Shown here: positions 45,229 to 54,680 of the stretch, piece by piece
How positions within the stretch are numbered: the first letter of the stretch is position 1
Layout: each line of letters begins with the position of its first letter
From: Weissella soli
GTDB taxonomy: Bacteria; Bacillota; Bacilli; Lactobacillales; Lactobacillaceae
Length of the DNA: 64,000 nucleotides
NCBI RefSeq assembly: GCF_001761545.1
Contig: NZ_CP017326.1
Coordinates: 1,364,001 to 1,428,000, forward strand
Reading direction: 5' to 3'
The notes under the pieces: generated by a model
What the model was told of the DNA's origin: nothing
The model's input: the letters and a program-made list of their open reading frames with translations, nothing else
The model's database searches: none
Program-made: the position numbers and the translations under genes

Positions 45229-46044
45229 CTATGCATTTAGCACATATTTTTCGATTGCGACCCCAACACCGTCTTCATTTTGGGTGGTCGTCTCCGCTTG
45301 AGCAATCTGTTTTAATGCAGGTATCGCATTGCCCATAGCAATCCCTAACCCTGCTGTCTCAATCATCGTTAGGTCATTTTGTTGATCTCCTAACGCCATT
45401 GTTTCAGCCACAGCTAACTGCAAAATATCACGCAATACGGCCAGCCCTGCGCCTTTTGAAGCCGCTTTATTCATAAATTCAAGATTATGAGGTGTCGACT
45501 GCACAACATAATATTTCTCTAGCACGTTTTTTGGCAACGCTTGGTACCATTGCGTAATATCGTTTTCCTCGCCAATCATGATCATCTTAACGTAATCCTC
45601 ATCGCGTGGCATATCCGCTAATGACACAGTCCGCAAGTCCATATTGATGAGATAATTTTCTAAACTAGCCCACGGATTCACTTCAGTATTGGTAGTATAT
45701 GCCTTGGTTAACGTTTCCACTTGCAGATAGGCACCGAGGTCAGTAGCAATCGCTTGTAATTCCAAGAAATCGTCTCGCGTCAGGCTTTCACCACCTAATC
45801 GCTGGCCACTTGTGGTTTCGACGACTCCGCCATTATACGTAATGACATATTGATCGTCTTGTTGATTCAACCCGAGTTCATCTAAGTAGCGCGTCACTCC
45901 TGTCAACGGACGACCCGTTGCTAACACTACTTTCACCCCTTGGGCGGTCGCTTCATTTAACGCCGTCTTAACGCGTGCTGTAATTTCCTTTTGTGAATTA
46001 ACCAATGTGTCATCAATATCAATTGTAACTAATTTAATACTCAT
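45229..46044 (-). CDS. Cof-type HAD hydrolase
   Basis: A 271-residue HAD phosphatase of the Cof/YidA class with the nucleophile Asp in VTIDIDDTLVNS (about 8), motif II Thr/Ser in LATGRP, the class-IIB cap, and the metal-binding MALGDQQNDLTMI near 210. Its substrates are sugar phosphates or similar but cannot be named. Its ATG overlaps the HD-domain gene stop (ATGA), so they are coupled. Confidence 0.9.
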   Translation of the reverse strand: MSIKLVTIDIDDTLVNSQKEITARVKTALNEATAQGVKVVLATGRPLTGVTRYLDELGLNQQDDQYVITYNGGVVETTSGQRLGGESLTRDDFLELQAIATDLGAYLQVETLTKAYTTNTEVNPWASLENYLINMDLRTVSLADMPRDEDYVKMIMIGEENDITQWYQALPKNVLEKYYVVQSTPHNLEFMNKAASKGAGLAVLRDILQLAVAETMALGDQQNDLTMIETAGLGIAMGNAIPALKQIAQAETTTQNEDGVGVAIEKYVLNA

Positions 46045-47396
46045 TTTATTCCCCCCTCGACCGGCCGAATGAGACGATCATTATGCACATAACGTTGGAA
46101 CTCCTCGTATAATGGCGCCATGACATCCCCAACCGCCTGTTCCAATAACATTTCACGCGGAAAGAAGAACCGGGCGTTGCCAAACGTACGTCCTTTAATT
46201 GCATCCACCAATGTGCTGACCTCTGACAATTCTCGCATGGTACCATCTTTTTGTACCAACTCAATTTGGGTCTGAGGCTTCTTAGCGTTTGGATGGTATG
46301 CATCATAGGGTAAGTCAAAGCTATCATTTTCGGCAGTATAGTATTTTGGTTCGTACCCCGCGGCCGCAATCAATTCTGTGATTGCTGGTAACATCGAACG
46401 GGCACCTTCTTCAATCTCAACAGATTTCAAGGGATGCCGATCCAAAAAGCGCGTCGCTAAGTCAGCCAGAATTGGATCTTTCACATGGCGCCATTCACTA
46501 ATCGCCGCCAACATGATCGAATCATCCAACTCAATATACTCTGTCAGGGTGATACGGCCTTCAAATAGCGAGCGTAGTGATTTTGGCATAAAGTCGCCAT
46601 CAATCATATCATCGGTCTTGCTTAGTTCAAAATAATCCTTCGCCCGGCGCAAAATATTAGTTAACACGACTTCAAAACCACGTGATACAGGGTGGAAATA
46701 GACTTGCGCATACATCTGATAACGGGACACCACGTAATCTTCCACCGCCGCCATACCCTTAAAGTTAAAGGCAATCCCCCCTTTATAGGGACGCATCATG
46801 TGGATAATCCGCGACAAATCAAAGGTGCCATAATTCGCGCCCGAATAATAAGCATCCCGCAACAAATAATCCATTCGATCAGCGTCAATTTGACTAGAAA
46901 TTAATTGCACCACTTGTTGATTGGCATAGGTTTTAGCAATAACGCTAGCGACTTTGGCTGGGAAATCGTCACTAACTCCCCGCAATACTCGGTTAACTTC
47001 GGTCTCTGGGGATAGAATGATTTGTTGGGTATACTGCTCATGATCAGTACCAAAAATATGTTCAAAAGTATGCGAGTATGGCCCATGCCCCAAATCGTGT
47101 AACAGTGCTGCTGTGAGTAGCACTAGCCGCTCATTAGGATCCCAGCCACCATCATCGGGCGCTTGCATTGTATAATTTTCAGCGAGATGGTCAGCAAACT
47201 GGCGCGCAATTTCATACACCCCCAAAGAATGGGAAAATCGTGAGTGCTCTGCCCCATGAAAGACCATGCTAGAAACACCTAGTTGCTTGATGCGACGTAA
47301 TCGTTGAAATTCACGTGTACCAATTAAATCCAGAATCACTTGATCTTGTACCCGGATAAAATTATGAACTGGGTCACGGAATACCGTTTCTACCAT
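46041..47396 (-). CDS. HD-domain phosphohydrolase (YwfO-like)
   Basis: A 451-residue HD-superfamily protein related to dGTPases and to YwfO. Metal-binding residues are His in EHSRFSHSLG, the HD pair in ALLHDLGHGPYSHTFEH and Asp in SSQIDADRMDYLLRD. It likely hydrolyses nucleotides, possibly dNTPs, but the substrate is not fixed by sequence. It is the first gene of a two-gene unit with the HAD hydrolase. GGGAG precedes the ATG. Confidence 0.88.
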   Translation of the reverse strand: MVETVFRDPVHNFIRVQDQVILDLIGTREFQRLRRIKQLGVSSMVFHGAEHSRFSHSLGVYEIARQFADHLAENYTMQAPDDGGWDPNERLVLLTAALLHDLGHGPYSHTFEHIFGTDHEQYTQQIILSPETEVNRVLRGVSDDFPAKVASVIAKTYANQQVVQLISSQIDADRMDYLLRDAYYSGANYGTFDLSRIIHMMRPYKGGIAFNFKGMAAVEDYVVSRYQMYAQVYFHPVSRGFEVVLTNILRRAKDYFELSKTDDMIDGDFMPKSLRSLFEGRITLTEYIELDDSIMLAAISEWRHVKDPILADLATRFLDRHPLKSVEIEEGARSMLPAITELIAAAGYEPKYYTAENDSFDLPYDAYHPNAKKPQTQIELVQKDGTMRELSEVSTLVDAIKGRTFGNARFFFPREMLLEQAVGDVMAPLYEEFQRYVHNDRLIRPVEGGIK

Positions 47397-47496
47397 CTCA
47401 TTTTCTCCCTTTATTTGTTATAGTAAGATTAATATATATTATACCGTATTTTAATCATTCCCACGGTATATAAACGAAGTACGAAAGTGAGCAATC

Positions 47497-47937
47497 ATGA
47501 CCATTCCAACCGAAAAAACGATCATTAATCTGCATGTTATTACATCAATCACGCAGGGCGATGAACATGAAGTATTTACCTTTGATGAAGCTGGTACTTT
47601 ATTACATAAAAACGGGGCAAGTTTCATCAAGTACCAAGAACCGCAAGCCGATGGTTCAAAAGCCACCGTCCTTTTCAAGATCAATCCTGATGGCACAGTG
47701 CAATTAACCCGCCATGGTCAAAGTGACTTACGCCTCGTGTTTAAAGAAAACGCACGTCAAAGTACCCGCTACCTGACACCCATGGGGCCAATGGTCATCG
47801 AAACGCTCACTAACTCAATTGATGCCAGCATCAACGTCGAGCATAGCCAAGGTAATTTAAACATTATCTATTCATTGTACCAGGGTGATTACATGGTCGG
47901 CGAATATATTGTCCACGTTGATTTCATCAAAGCATAG
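47497..47937 (+). CDS. DUF1934 protein (YwiB-like)
   Basis: A 146-residue beta-barrel (calycin-like) DUF1934 protein, conserved in Firmicutes, with the typical FIKYQE, GTVQLTRHG, TPMGPM and YSLYQG segments. The function is unknown. It is a lone plus-strand gene divergent from the HD-domain gene; the ribosome site is weak. Confidence 0.83.
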   Translation: MTIPTEKTIINLHVITSITQGDEHEVFTFDEAGTLLHKNGASFIKYQEPQADGSKATVLFKINPDGTVQLTRHGQSDLRLVFKENARQSTRYLTPMGPMVIETLTNSIDASINVEHSQGNLNIIYSLYQGDYMVGEYIVHVDFIKA

Positions 47938-47945
47938 CCAAATAA

Positions 47946-47990
47946 ACAGACGAACGATCATCTAAGAGGTGCACGTTCGTCTTTTTATTT
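47946..47990 (+). terminator. Terminator after the DUF1934 gene
   Basis: A 9-bp stem AGACGAACG/CGTTCGTCT with a 17-nt loop, followed by TTTTATTTG. Confidence 0.82.
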
Positions 47991-48089
47991 GGCTATGTGA
48001 AAATTTTATACAGCTACTCGGTAACTCAGCAAACGCGCTGAGCTATAGTTTATAAGACACGCTCATCAACACGCATGTTATGTAGTTAA

Positions 48090-48134
48090 AAAAACAAAAA
48101 AACCCGGTACGCAAGAGGGGGGCGCGTACCGGGT
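48090..48134 (-). terminator. Terminator behind htrA and the hairpin RNA
   Basis: An 11-bp GC-rich stem ACCCGGTACGC/GCGTACCGGGT with loop GCCCCCCTCTT, followed on the minus strand by seven T. Confidence 0.95.
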
Positions 48135-48220
48135 GATGTTGAATACTATCGCAATCAACATAGTATGGGGCGTCAGAATTTGGGGAACTCTGACGGAATT
48201 CATATACTTTGGGGAGTAAT
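48094..48220 (-). ncRNA. Candidate small RNA from the htrA 3' region with C-rich loops
   Basis: On the minus strand, past the htrA stop, three hairpins stand in a row: CGTCAGA/TCTGACG (48171-48195) with loop GTTCCCCAAAT, ATACTAT/ATAGTAT (48143-48166), and the terminator with loop GCCCCCCTCTT. Two more CCCC stretches are unpaired (ACTCCCCAAAG near 48206-48216; GCCCCAT near 48167-48172). Repeated exposed UCCCC/CCCC is the trait of Gram-positive sRNAs that pair with Shine-Dalgarno sequences. It could be a processed 3' UTR or an independent transcript; no clean promoter was found. Confidence 0.5.
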
Positions 48221-48350
48221 GAAATCCACTATTGCTAGTAGATACAAGTAATATAGACTATCAAAGTGTTTACTACATGTACAAAACTTTTCTTTTGTGT
48301 AACAGAATTTAGTTTTCTTCACTTGCTTCTAATTTTCACCAAGCTTGTGG

Positions 48351-49628
48351 TTAACTATTTAAATCAGACGTCTTCGTGGTTAATTTAACCTCACTAGTTT
48401 GCACTTTACCATTGTGGTAACGCGTCACCTTGATCGTATCACCTAACTTATGCGCATACAAAGCATCCCGTAGATCACCGGTGTCTGTGATCGTTTTACC
48501 GTCAATCTTTGTGATCACGTCGTACTTTTCCAAGCCCAACTTTGCCGCTGGCGTATTCTTCACGACACTCATCACAACTACCCCACCAGTGACGCTTGAC
48601 GGAACATCCAAAACACTTGATTGGTCACTAATAGAAACCTCTGACAAATCCAACATTTTAATACCTAACGCTGGTCGTTCAACTTTACCCTTAGTTTCTA
48701 GCTGATTGATGATCGTCACAACTGTGTTTGAAGGAATGGCAAATCCCATCCCTTCAACAGTTGCTTCACTAGTTGAAGTACTTGAGAGTTTCATCGAGTT
48801 AATACCAACCACTTGGCCTGCCAAATTAATCAACGCACCCCCTGAATTTCCTGAGTTGATAGCGGCATCTGTTTGAATAACCGTGGCGGTACCAAGCTCA
48901 TTGCCATCTTCATCCGTTGACTCAACTTCACGCTTAGTAGCTGAAATAATCCCCTGAGTCACTGAAGTAGCATACTCAGTCCCCATGGGTGATCCAATGG
49001 CCAAAACTGTTTCACCTGTTTTTAATTCATTTGAATTCGCAAATTCAGCGACATCAGTCACCTTATCCGCCTTAACACGCAAGACTGCTAGGTCACTGAT
49101 ATCATCTGTACCAATCAACTTAGCCGTCAATTTAGTGCCATCACTCAACAAAACTTGCAAAGCATTCGAATCTTCAACCACATGGTTATTGGTGACAATA
49201 TAGGCGTATTTTCCAGATGTCTTATAGATAACACCTGAACCTTCTGAGGCAGTTTCTAAGCTACTTGAAGAGCTACCGCTGCTGCTCGAAGATGACGACG
49301 ATTGACCGAACAATGTATCATATCCAGAAATACTGTCATCTTGTTTTTGCAAATTTATGACCGATACAACGGCCGCTGAAGTTTTATTAAATGCTTTTGT
49401 AGCTGCTGAACTACCTTTAACATTTGTGTCCGAAACCTTAACCGGCGTTGAATTACTGGTTAACGTCGACCCCGTCTCCGTTTCATTCATAAAATAGGTC
49501 AGCCCCGCTGCACCAGCCCCGCCACCGACAAGTCCAGCCACCAAGGCAACCACCCCGACCTTAACTAATGAATTCTTTTTGTCCGCGCGTGTGTCATCCG
49601 AGCGGGTCTTCCGATCTAAACCTAACAT
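48351..49628 (-). CDS. htrA: Surface serine protease HtrA (DegP family)
   Basis: HtrA degrades misfolded exported proteins at the cell surface. The 425-residue product has a cytoplasmic basic tail, one membrane segment (about 25-50), a Ser-rich linker, a trypsin-like domain with triad His in NNHVVED, Asp in DISDLAVLRV and Ser in NSGNSGGALIN, and one C-terminal PDZ domain (about 310-405). The ATG at 49628 has GGAGG 6 nt upstream; a TTG at 49634 is less likely. It closes the walR operon, though it has its own promoter. Confidence 0.96.
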   Translation of the reverse strand: MLGLDRKTRSDDTRADKKNSLVKVGVVALVAGLVGGGAGAAGLTYFMNETETGSTLTSNSTPVKVSDTNVKGSSAATKAFNKTSAAVVSVINLQKQDDSISGYDTLFGQSSSSSSSSGSSSSSLETASEGSGVIYKTSGKYAYIVTNNHVVEDSNALQVLLSDGTKLTAKLIGTDDISDLAVLRVKADKVTDVAEFANSNELKTGETVLAIGSPMGTEYATSVTQGIISATKREVESTDEDGNELGTATVIQTDAAINSGNSGGALINLAGQVVGINSMKLSSTSTSEATVEGMGFAIPSNTVVTIINQLETKGKVERPALGIKMLDLSEVSISDQSSVLDVPSSVTGGVVVMSVVKNTPAAKLGLEKYDVITKIDGKTITDTGDLRDALYAHKLGDTIKVTRYHNGKVQTSEVKLTTKTSDLNS

Positions 49629-49657
49629 ATGCAACCTCCGCTGAGATACCTTTAATA

Positions 49658-49687
49658 ACTATATTTTAAGGTTGATTACTTTATCAA
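49658..49687 (-). promoter_or_regulatory. Possible promoter of htrA
   Basis: TTGATA (49682-49687), 18 bp, TATAGT (49658-49663), in the gap between yycJ and htrA. Confidence 0.6.
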
Positions 49688-49717
49688 TACTTAAATTTAT
49701 AACATATAAAAACAGCC

Positions 49718-50515
49718 TTAGATGGACCGTAATCGAGTGGCGGCATCTGGTGCGGTATCAAATAGCTCAAAATCTTGGTTAACCCCTAGATCGTGTTCTT
49801 GCAAAATCGAACTAACGGTTAAATTAGCCAATGGAACTTGATTGTTTTCCGCACTCAGATGACCCAGGTAAACCTGTTTGGTACGGTTACCAATGGCATC
49901 AACTAAGGTTAACGCCCCATCTTCATTTGAGAGATGCCCTTCATCCCCTAAAATACGTTGTTTCAATGACCAGGCATAGCTACCATAGCGTAACATTTCG
50001 AAATCATGATTAGCTTCCATCAAAATTGCATCTGCATTGCGGATCATGCCCGCAACCTGGTCGGTCACATACCCGACATCCGTTAACATCGCAAAACTTT
50101 TATTATTATGATGAAAAACATAAAATTGTGGCTGTGCCGCATCATGTGACACTGAGAAACTTTCAACATCTAAATCACCCAGCAACTTCGTGGAATTCAC
50201 ATCAAACGTAAATTTTTGTTCATCGTTAATTCGACCAATTTTGCCCGCCATTGCTTGCCATGTCAGATCATTTGCATAAACATTCAGCCCGTATTTACGG
50301 GCAAGCACCCCAACTGATTGAATATGATCACTGTGCTCATGCGTCACAAAAAGGGAATCGACATCATTTAAAGAACGCCCAATTGAATTCATCAGGCTCT
50401 CAATTTTTTTACCACTTAACCCTGCATCTACGAGTACGCGATGCTCATCTGTTTCAATGTATGTCACGTTACCCGAACTTCCTGACGCTAACATTGATAC
50501 TTTGAATTCGTTCAT
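49718..50515 (-). CDS. walJ: Metallo-beta-lactamase-fold hydrolase YycJ (WalJ)
   Basis: A 265-residue metal-dependent hydrolase conserved behind walK in Firmicutes, with double-strand-DNA exonuclease-like activity reported for relatives. The HxHxDH metal motif is VTHEHSDHIQS (about 60), with further ligands in SVSHDAAQP, LTDVGYVT and LGHLS. The ATG at 50515 follows GAGG. Confidence 0.93.
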   Translation of the reverse strand: MNEFKVSMLASGSSGNVTYIETDEHRVLVDAGLSGKKIESLMNSIGRSLNDVDSLFVTHEHSDHIQSVGVLARKYGLNVYANDLTWQAMAGKIGRINDEQKFTFDVNSTKLLGDLDVESFSVSHDAAQPQFYVFHHNNKSFAMLTDVGYVTDQVAGMIRNADAILMEANHDFEMLRYGSYAWSLKQRILGDEGHLSNEDGALTLVDAIGNRTKQVYLGHLSAENNQVPLANLTVSSILQEHDLGVNQDFELFDTAPDAATRLRSI

Positions 50516-50530
50516 TTCCCACCTCAAAAA

Positions 50531-50562
50531 CAAGAAGTCGAAGCAGCGCTCCGACTTCTAAC
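50531..50562 (-). terminator. Intra-operon hairpin between yycI and yycJ
   Basis: An 8-bp stem AGAAGTCG/CGACTTCT with an 11-nt loop is followed by TGTTTTTG. It probably acts as a partial terminator. Confidence 0.6.
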
Positions 50563-50584
50563 TGTTATCTAAAATATTACCACA

Positions 50585-51397
50585 TTACTTGAGTACTGAA
50601 CCATCAATTGCATTTACACGCAAGATGCTCACATCCCCGTTTGCATCTACCACGGCCACAACCCAAGTTGGGACAAAAATCGTGTCAGCTTTCACTGTAA
50701 TCAATGCGCTATACGCTAGCTTGGTCCACTTAACCGTACTATTATTTGGTAGCTCATTATATTGGTATAAATCCTTCAGTGCATCAGCCCCAGAAATCAC
50801 TTCAACGGCATCGCGCAACACCTCAACATTACTGATATACGTTTGCGTATACCGTACTAATCGGTTCTGCTTATCGAAGGTAAATCGAATTTGACCAGCG
50901 GTCCCCATGATCACCTGTCGCGCGGTCATTTTTTGTGAATACACCAAACTGTAATGACCATGGCTATCTGGCTTGGTCATGGACGAAAATTGTTTATCAA
51001 AACGATACTGAGTACCCGATAAGACCTTAGCCTCATTCTTAAGATACTTACTAATCGATCGCTTAAGTGTCGTTTGTGTCGTGCCAAATTTTTGTGGTTG
51101 CTCATAAGTGACTGACAAAGTACCTGTCGCTGAGTCGAACTTCTTCTTACCATCAATCAAATTCATTTGACTTTGCAAATAATTTGAATTCACCTGACCA
51201 GATAAGTAACTCCCCATTGAACTCACCGTCGAAGGATTGGTAAATTTTATATTGTCATTGGCCATTTCCGTCAGCACACTCACGGCAGTATCTGCTCGAC
51301 TGGTCTCAGTATTTGCTCGAATCAATTGCACGGTCAAAAAAATGTTGACCACCCCAAATACCCAAAAGAAGACAATCAGAATTCGTTTAAAATCCAT
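50585..51397 (-). CDS. walI: WalRK regulatory protein YycI (WalI)
   Basis: YycI is a single-pass membrane protein that, with YycH, binds WalK and modulates its activity. The 270-residue product has one N-terminal transmembrane helix (about 5-27) and an extracellular YycI domain ending VVDANGDVSILRVNAIDG. Two adjacent ATGs exist (51400 and 51397); the second overlaps the yycH stop as TGATG and has AGGAGG 7 nt upstream. Confidence 0.9.
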   Translation of the reverse strand: MDFKRILIVFFWVFGVVNIFLTVQLIRANTETSRADTAVSVLTEMANDNIKFTNPSTVSSMGSYLSGQVNSNYLQSQMNLIDGKKKFDSATGTLSVTYEQPQKFGTTQTTLKRSISKYLKNEAKVLSGTQYRFDKQFSSMTKPDSHGHYSLVYSQKMTARQVIMGTAGQIRFTFDKQNRLVRYTQTYISNVEVLRDAVEVISGADALKDLYQYNELPNNSTVKWTKLAYSALITVKADTIFVPTWVVAVVDANGDVSILRVNAIDGSVLK

Positions 51398-52734
51398 CAT
51401 TGCACCTCCTTAGTCAGGGCGGAAACCGGGTGCCAGGTCTCATTTTTCGATAATTCGACGTACCACTCTGGTTTTAACACCACAATATTTTCATTCTGCG
51501 AATCAGTCTCCCAAGTATAACCAATTCGCATATCAGCGATATCAGTATGGTGATAACCAGCTTGAGCAAGCGTGGCTAACACGGTATCCGTGGGCACAAC
51601 CTCGGTGATTTCATCATCATCCACTGGCAAGGGTACTTGTAGAATATATTGTGAAAACTCTAAAGTGACATGCTTAGCCGATTTTGTTTTAATCACGACT
51701 GTGCCATAACCATTCTGATTGAAAATGGGTAAACCATTACTATACAAACGAAATACCAGGTCACGACCATCATGATGACTTTCAAAATAATATAAATTAT
51801 CTGGTAACTGCTGTAGTTGTTTCAGCATGGTGTACCCACTACGCAAACGATCTGAATAGCTCGAAATCGGTAAATTCGTGTGATAGTTATCAAATTGGAG
51901 CGTGTTTTTCTTGGTATTAATGGTCAACTGCTTAGAATCACCATCGTTATAGATCACATTCGCTTGTTCCTGATAACCACGCGGTGTTGCCTGACTATCT
52001 GCAAACAAGGCCGTGACAAAGGTATCCACTTTAGTACTGGCTAACAAGTATGAATATGTAGCCATCTGCAATGACTGGGTATACTTCAACATCAGGTGCT
52101 GCGAAAAGTAGGCTACTTTAACTGGCACACGATTTTTCGTCTGACTTAAACTGACATTCTTTAAAGTTTTATCAATATGGGTGATAGTGAATTCATAGAC
52201 TTTAAGATGTTTGTCATCCAGGAAATAGACTTTATGTGGATTAGCTGATAACGGCACTACCACATTAAAAACATAGCCATTAGCGGGTAGATCAAATTGT
52301 GTACCCACCACTTTACTAACGATTTCACCAGCGATACCATCCCCAAAACCCAAAACAGCTGTATTCTTCTGTTTCGCTAGTTGCATTAATTCCTGCCGCG
52401 AGACGGAACGACTTTTGACCTTATCAACGCTCCAACTGGACAGCCGTTTTAGAATTTGTCGCGTCGTTGGTCGGAAATCCAGAATCGCTTCATGCTGTCC
52501 CATCGCATTATTCCACAGTAACTGCTCAATCGCATAGATATTCTTTTGTGATTTTGGCGTTGAAATAACGCCCGTTGTATCATTAACCGTGCTTTTTGCA
52601 ATACTCTGGTTTGAATTAAACCAAATCATGAGCGAAAGAAAAACGCTGAGAAGAATCATCACCCCCGTACCAATCGCCCAAATATGTTGCCAAATCAATA
52701 CACGCACGGTGGCCCACCGTTTATGCTTCATCAT
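51397..52734 (-). CDS. walH: WalRK regulatory protein YycH (WalH)
   Basis: YycH is the second membrane-anchored modulator of WalK. The 445-residue product has a single N-terminal membrane helix (about 14-36) and a large extracellular domain with weak conservation, as usual. The start overlaps the end of walK; GGAG lies 6 nt before the ATG at 52734, and the next codon is also ATG. Assignment rests on length, topology and position between walK and yycI. Confidence 0.9.
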   Translation of the reverse strand: MMKHKRWATVRVLIWQHIWAIGTGVMILLSVFLSLMIWFNSNQSIAKSTVNDTTGVISTPKSQKNIYAIEQLLWNNAMGQHEAILDFRPTTRQILKRLSSWSVDKVKSRSVSRQELMQLAKQKNTAVLGFGDGIAGEIVSKVVGTQFDLPANGYVFNVVVPLSANPHKVYFLDDKHLKVYEFTITHIDKTLKNVSLSQTKNRVPVKVAYFSQHLMLKYTQSLQMATYSYLLASTKVDTFVTALFADSQATPRGYQEQANVIYNDGDSKQLTINTKKNTLQFDNYHTNLPISSYSDRLRSGYTMLKQLQQLPDNLYYFESHHDGRDLVFRLYSNGLPIFNQNGYGTVVIKTKSAKHVTLEFSQYILQVPLPVDDDEITEVVPTDTVLATLAQAGYHHTDIADMRIGYTWETDSQNENIVVLKPEWYVELSKNETWHPVSALTKEVQ

Positions 52735-54598
52735 CCCATGCTCCTTCATCCCAATCTTCAGCTTCAAAATCAGGTTCGAAAGGTAGTGCAATATAGAATG
52801 TTGAACCCTTACCTTCAACTGATTCTGCCCAAATCCGACCATGGAATTGCTCAATAATTTCCTTCGAAATCGCTAAGCCTAGTCCCGAACCGCCTTGGGC
52901 TCGTGACCGAGCCTTATCAACACGGAAGAAACGATCAAAGACATGGGTCAAATCTTTCTTAGGGATTCCCAAACCTTGATCTGTAATGCTCAAGATCACA
53001 TGATGCTCATTTTCGTGCATGCTAACCACAATCTCACTGCCATCCGGTGAATATTTAATAGCGTTATTCATGATATTATCGATAACTTGCGTGAATTTGG
53101 AAGTATCCAACTCTGCCCAAACGGGAGCTGTTGTGATATCACGTACAATCGAATACGTTTTTTCTGGTTTATCGTCAGAAGAGATGATCATATCAAACCG
53201 ATTCAAAATATAATTGAACAATTCGCCCACGTTGACGAATTCCATATTTAATTTCATGCGACCTTGGTCCATACGTGATAATTCTAATAGATCATTGATC
53301 ATATGAATCATCCGGGTGGTCTCATTTTGTGCCACTGTCAAGAAACTATGCGCGACTGTCTGATCTTCCAAGGCACCATCCTGCAAAGCATCGATGTATG
53401 ACTTCACTGAAGTCAACGGTGTCCGCAATTCATGTGAGACGTTGGAAACAAACTGACGCCGCTCTTCGTTAATCCGCTCTTGTTCAGTGACATCATGCAA
53501 CACCACCACCAAGCCTGAGATAAAACCAGATGAGCGTTGTAACAAGTTAACGTAGGCCTTAAGAATTAATGGCCGCTCTTGGGTACTAAAATCAAGCGTA
53601 ATTTCACCTGTATCTTCGAGCAATTCACGTAATGAGTACTCTTCTTCAATCTTCAATACTTGGATGATGGAACGTTGATCACCCTCATTAAGTGATTCAA
53701 TCCCAAGAAAGTTTAAAGCAGATGAATTAATGATGTTAATCATCCCGCGTCGATCGGTGGCAATCACCCCATCGGTCATATGCCCCAATACCATGTCCAA
53801 ACGGCGGCGTTCAAATTCCGTTGAATTAGTCGTTTCTTCGATACGTTCAGCCAACAGATTGACATTTTTACCCAGCTCACCAATTTCATCACGCGAACGA
53901 ATGATAATTTCGCCTGAATAATCACCACGGGCAATCCGCGTCGTTCGTTCACTAATTTCTGAAATTGGCTTGGTTAAAGCCCGTGAAATAATCAACGACA
54001 TGACGATTCCCAATGCTATCGCTAATAACGTCGCAGAGAAATAGAGCGTTGAAATCTGCTGCAGACTATCATAGACTGCTTCCAGATTAGCCGTGACTTT
54101 TACCACTCCAACCACTGTACTATTGCCATCTGTTGAAGTCACCAAGGGCTTCACAATCACTTGGTAACGTTTATTACCTTTTTTCTCAATTGGATTTTTT
54201 GAATATTTAGAATTTGAAAGGGCCGCTCGTAAGTTGGCATCAGTCGTTTTTTGTCCAACCACTGATTGATTATTAATATCGCTAACACCACGAATAATCC
54301 CTTTGGCATCAATCACTTCGATATCAGTAATACTGCTATTATTGACCGCCGTAAGTACCGTATGGATATCCGAATTAATTTTTGATCCGCCACTCTCGCC
54401 TTCAAGCTGTTGCACCAACGCATCATTAACATACGCCGGCAGAGTAATTTGTTGCCGAAACGATGCCAAACTTGATCGCTCAAGCTGTCGAATAAATACT
54501 GCTCCAATTAATTCCAAGGTCACTACTAGGGTTAGCGTAAAAACCAGGGCAATTTTGAAATGAATCGAAGAGAAAAACTTTATCTTTTTTCCAGTCAT
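52721..54598 (-). CDS. walK: Cell-wall sensor histidine kinase WalK
   Basis: WalK senses envelope state and phosphorylates WalR, the essential regulator of wall hydrolases. The 625-residue product has transmembrane helix 1 (about 9-31), an extracellular Cache-like domain (about 35-180), helix 2 (about 184-206), HAMP (about 205-258), a cytoplasmic PAS domain (about 265-370), HisKA with the phospho-acceptor in VSHELRTPLTSVKSY, and HATPase_c with N, G1 and G2 boxes (NNAIKYSPDG, DQGLGIP, GGSGLGLAIS). GGAG precedes the ATG. A strong hairpin separates it from walR. Confidence 0.96.
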   Translation of the reverse strand: MTGKKIKFFSSIHFKIALVFTLTLVVTLELIGAVFIRQLERSSLASFRQQITLPAYVNDALVQQLEGESGGSKINSDIHTVLTAVNNSSITDIEVIDAKGIIRGVSDINNQSVVGQKTTDANLRAALSNSKYSKNPIEKKGNKRYQVIVKPLVTSTDGNSTVVGVVKVTANLEAVYDSLQQISTLYFSATLLAIALGIVMSLIISRALTKPISEISERTTRIARGDYSGEIIIRSRDEIGELGKNVNLLAERIEETTNSTEFERRRLDMVLGHMTDGVIATDRRGMINIINSSALNFLGIESLNEGDQRSIIQVLKIEEEYSLRELLEDTGEITLDFSTQERPLILKAYVNLLQRSSGFISGLVVVLHDVTEQERINEERRQFVSNVSHELRTPLTSVKSYIDALQDGALEDQTVAHSFLTVAQNETTRMIHMINDLLELSRMDQGRMKLNMEFVNVGELFNYILNRFDMIISSDDKPEKTYSIVRDITTAPVWAELDTSKFTQVIDNIMNNAIKYSPDGSEIVVSMHENEHHVILSITDQGLGIPKKDLTHVFDRFFRVDKARSRAQGGSGLGLAISKEIIEQFHGRIWAESVEGKGSTFYIALPFEPDFEAEDWDEGAWDDEA

Positions 54599-54617
54599 TA
54601 TTTCTCCAAAAAGTAAA

Positions 54618-54674
54618 AGCCAGTCGGACGCTTCAAAGAGGGGCTTCTGCCACCTTTGAAGCGTCCCACCGGCT
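54618..54674 (-). promoter_or_regulatory. Long hairpin between walR and walK
   Basis: A 13-bp perfect stem GGACGCTTCAAAG/CTTTGAAGCGTCC (54626-54666) with partly paired flanks (GCC..GGC) ends close to TTTTACTTTTT. It lies immediately after the walR stop and before the walK ribosome site. It is likely to reduce walK relative to walR or protect the walR mRNA. Confidence 0.7.
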
Positions 54675-54680
54675 CCTCAA

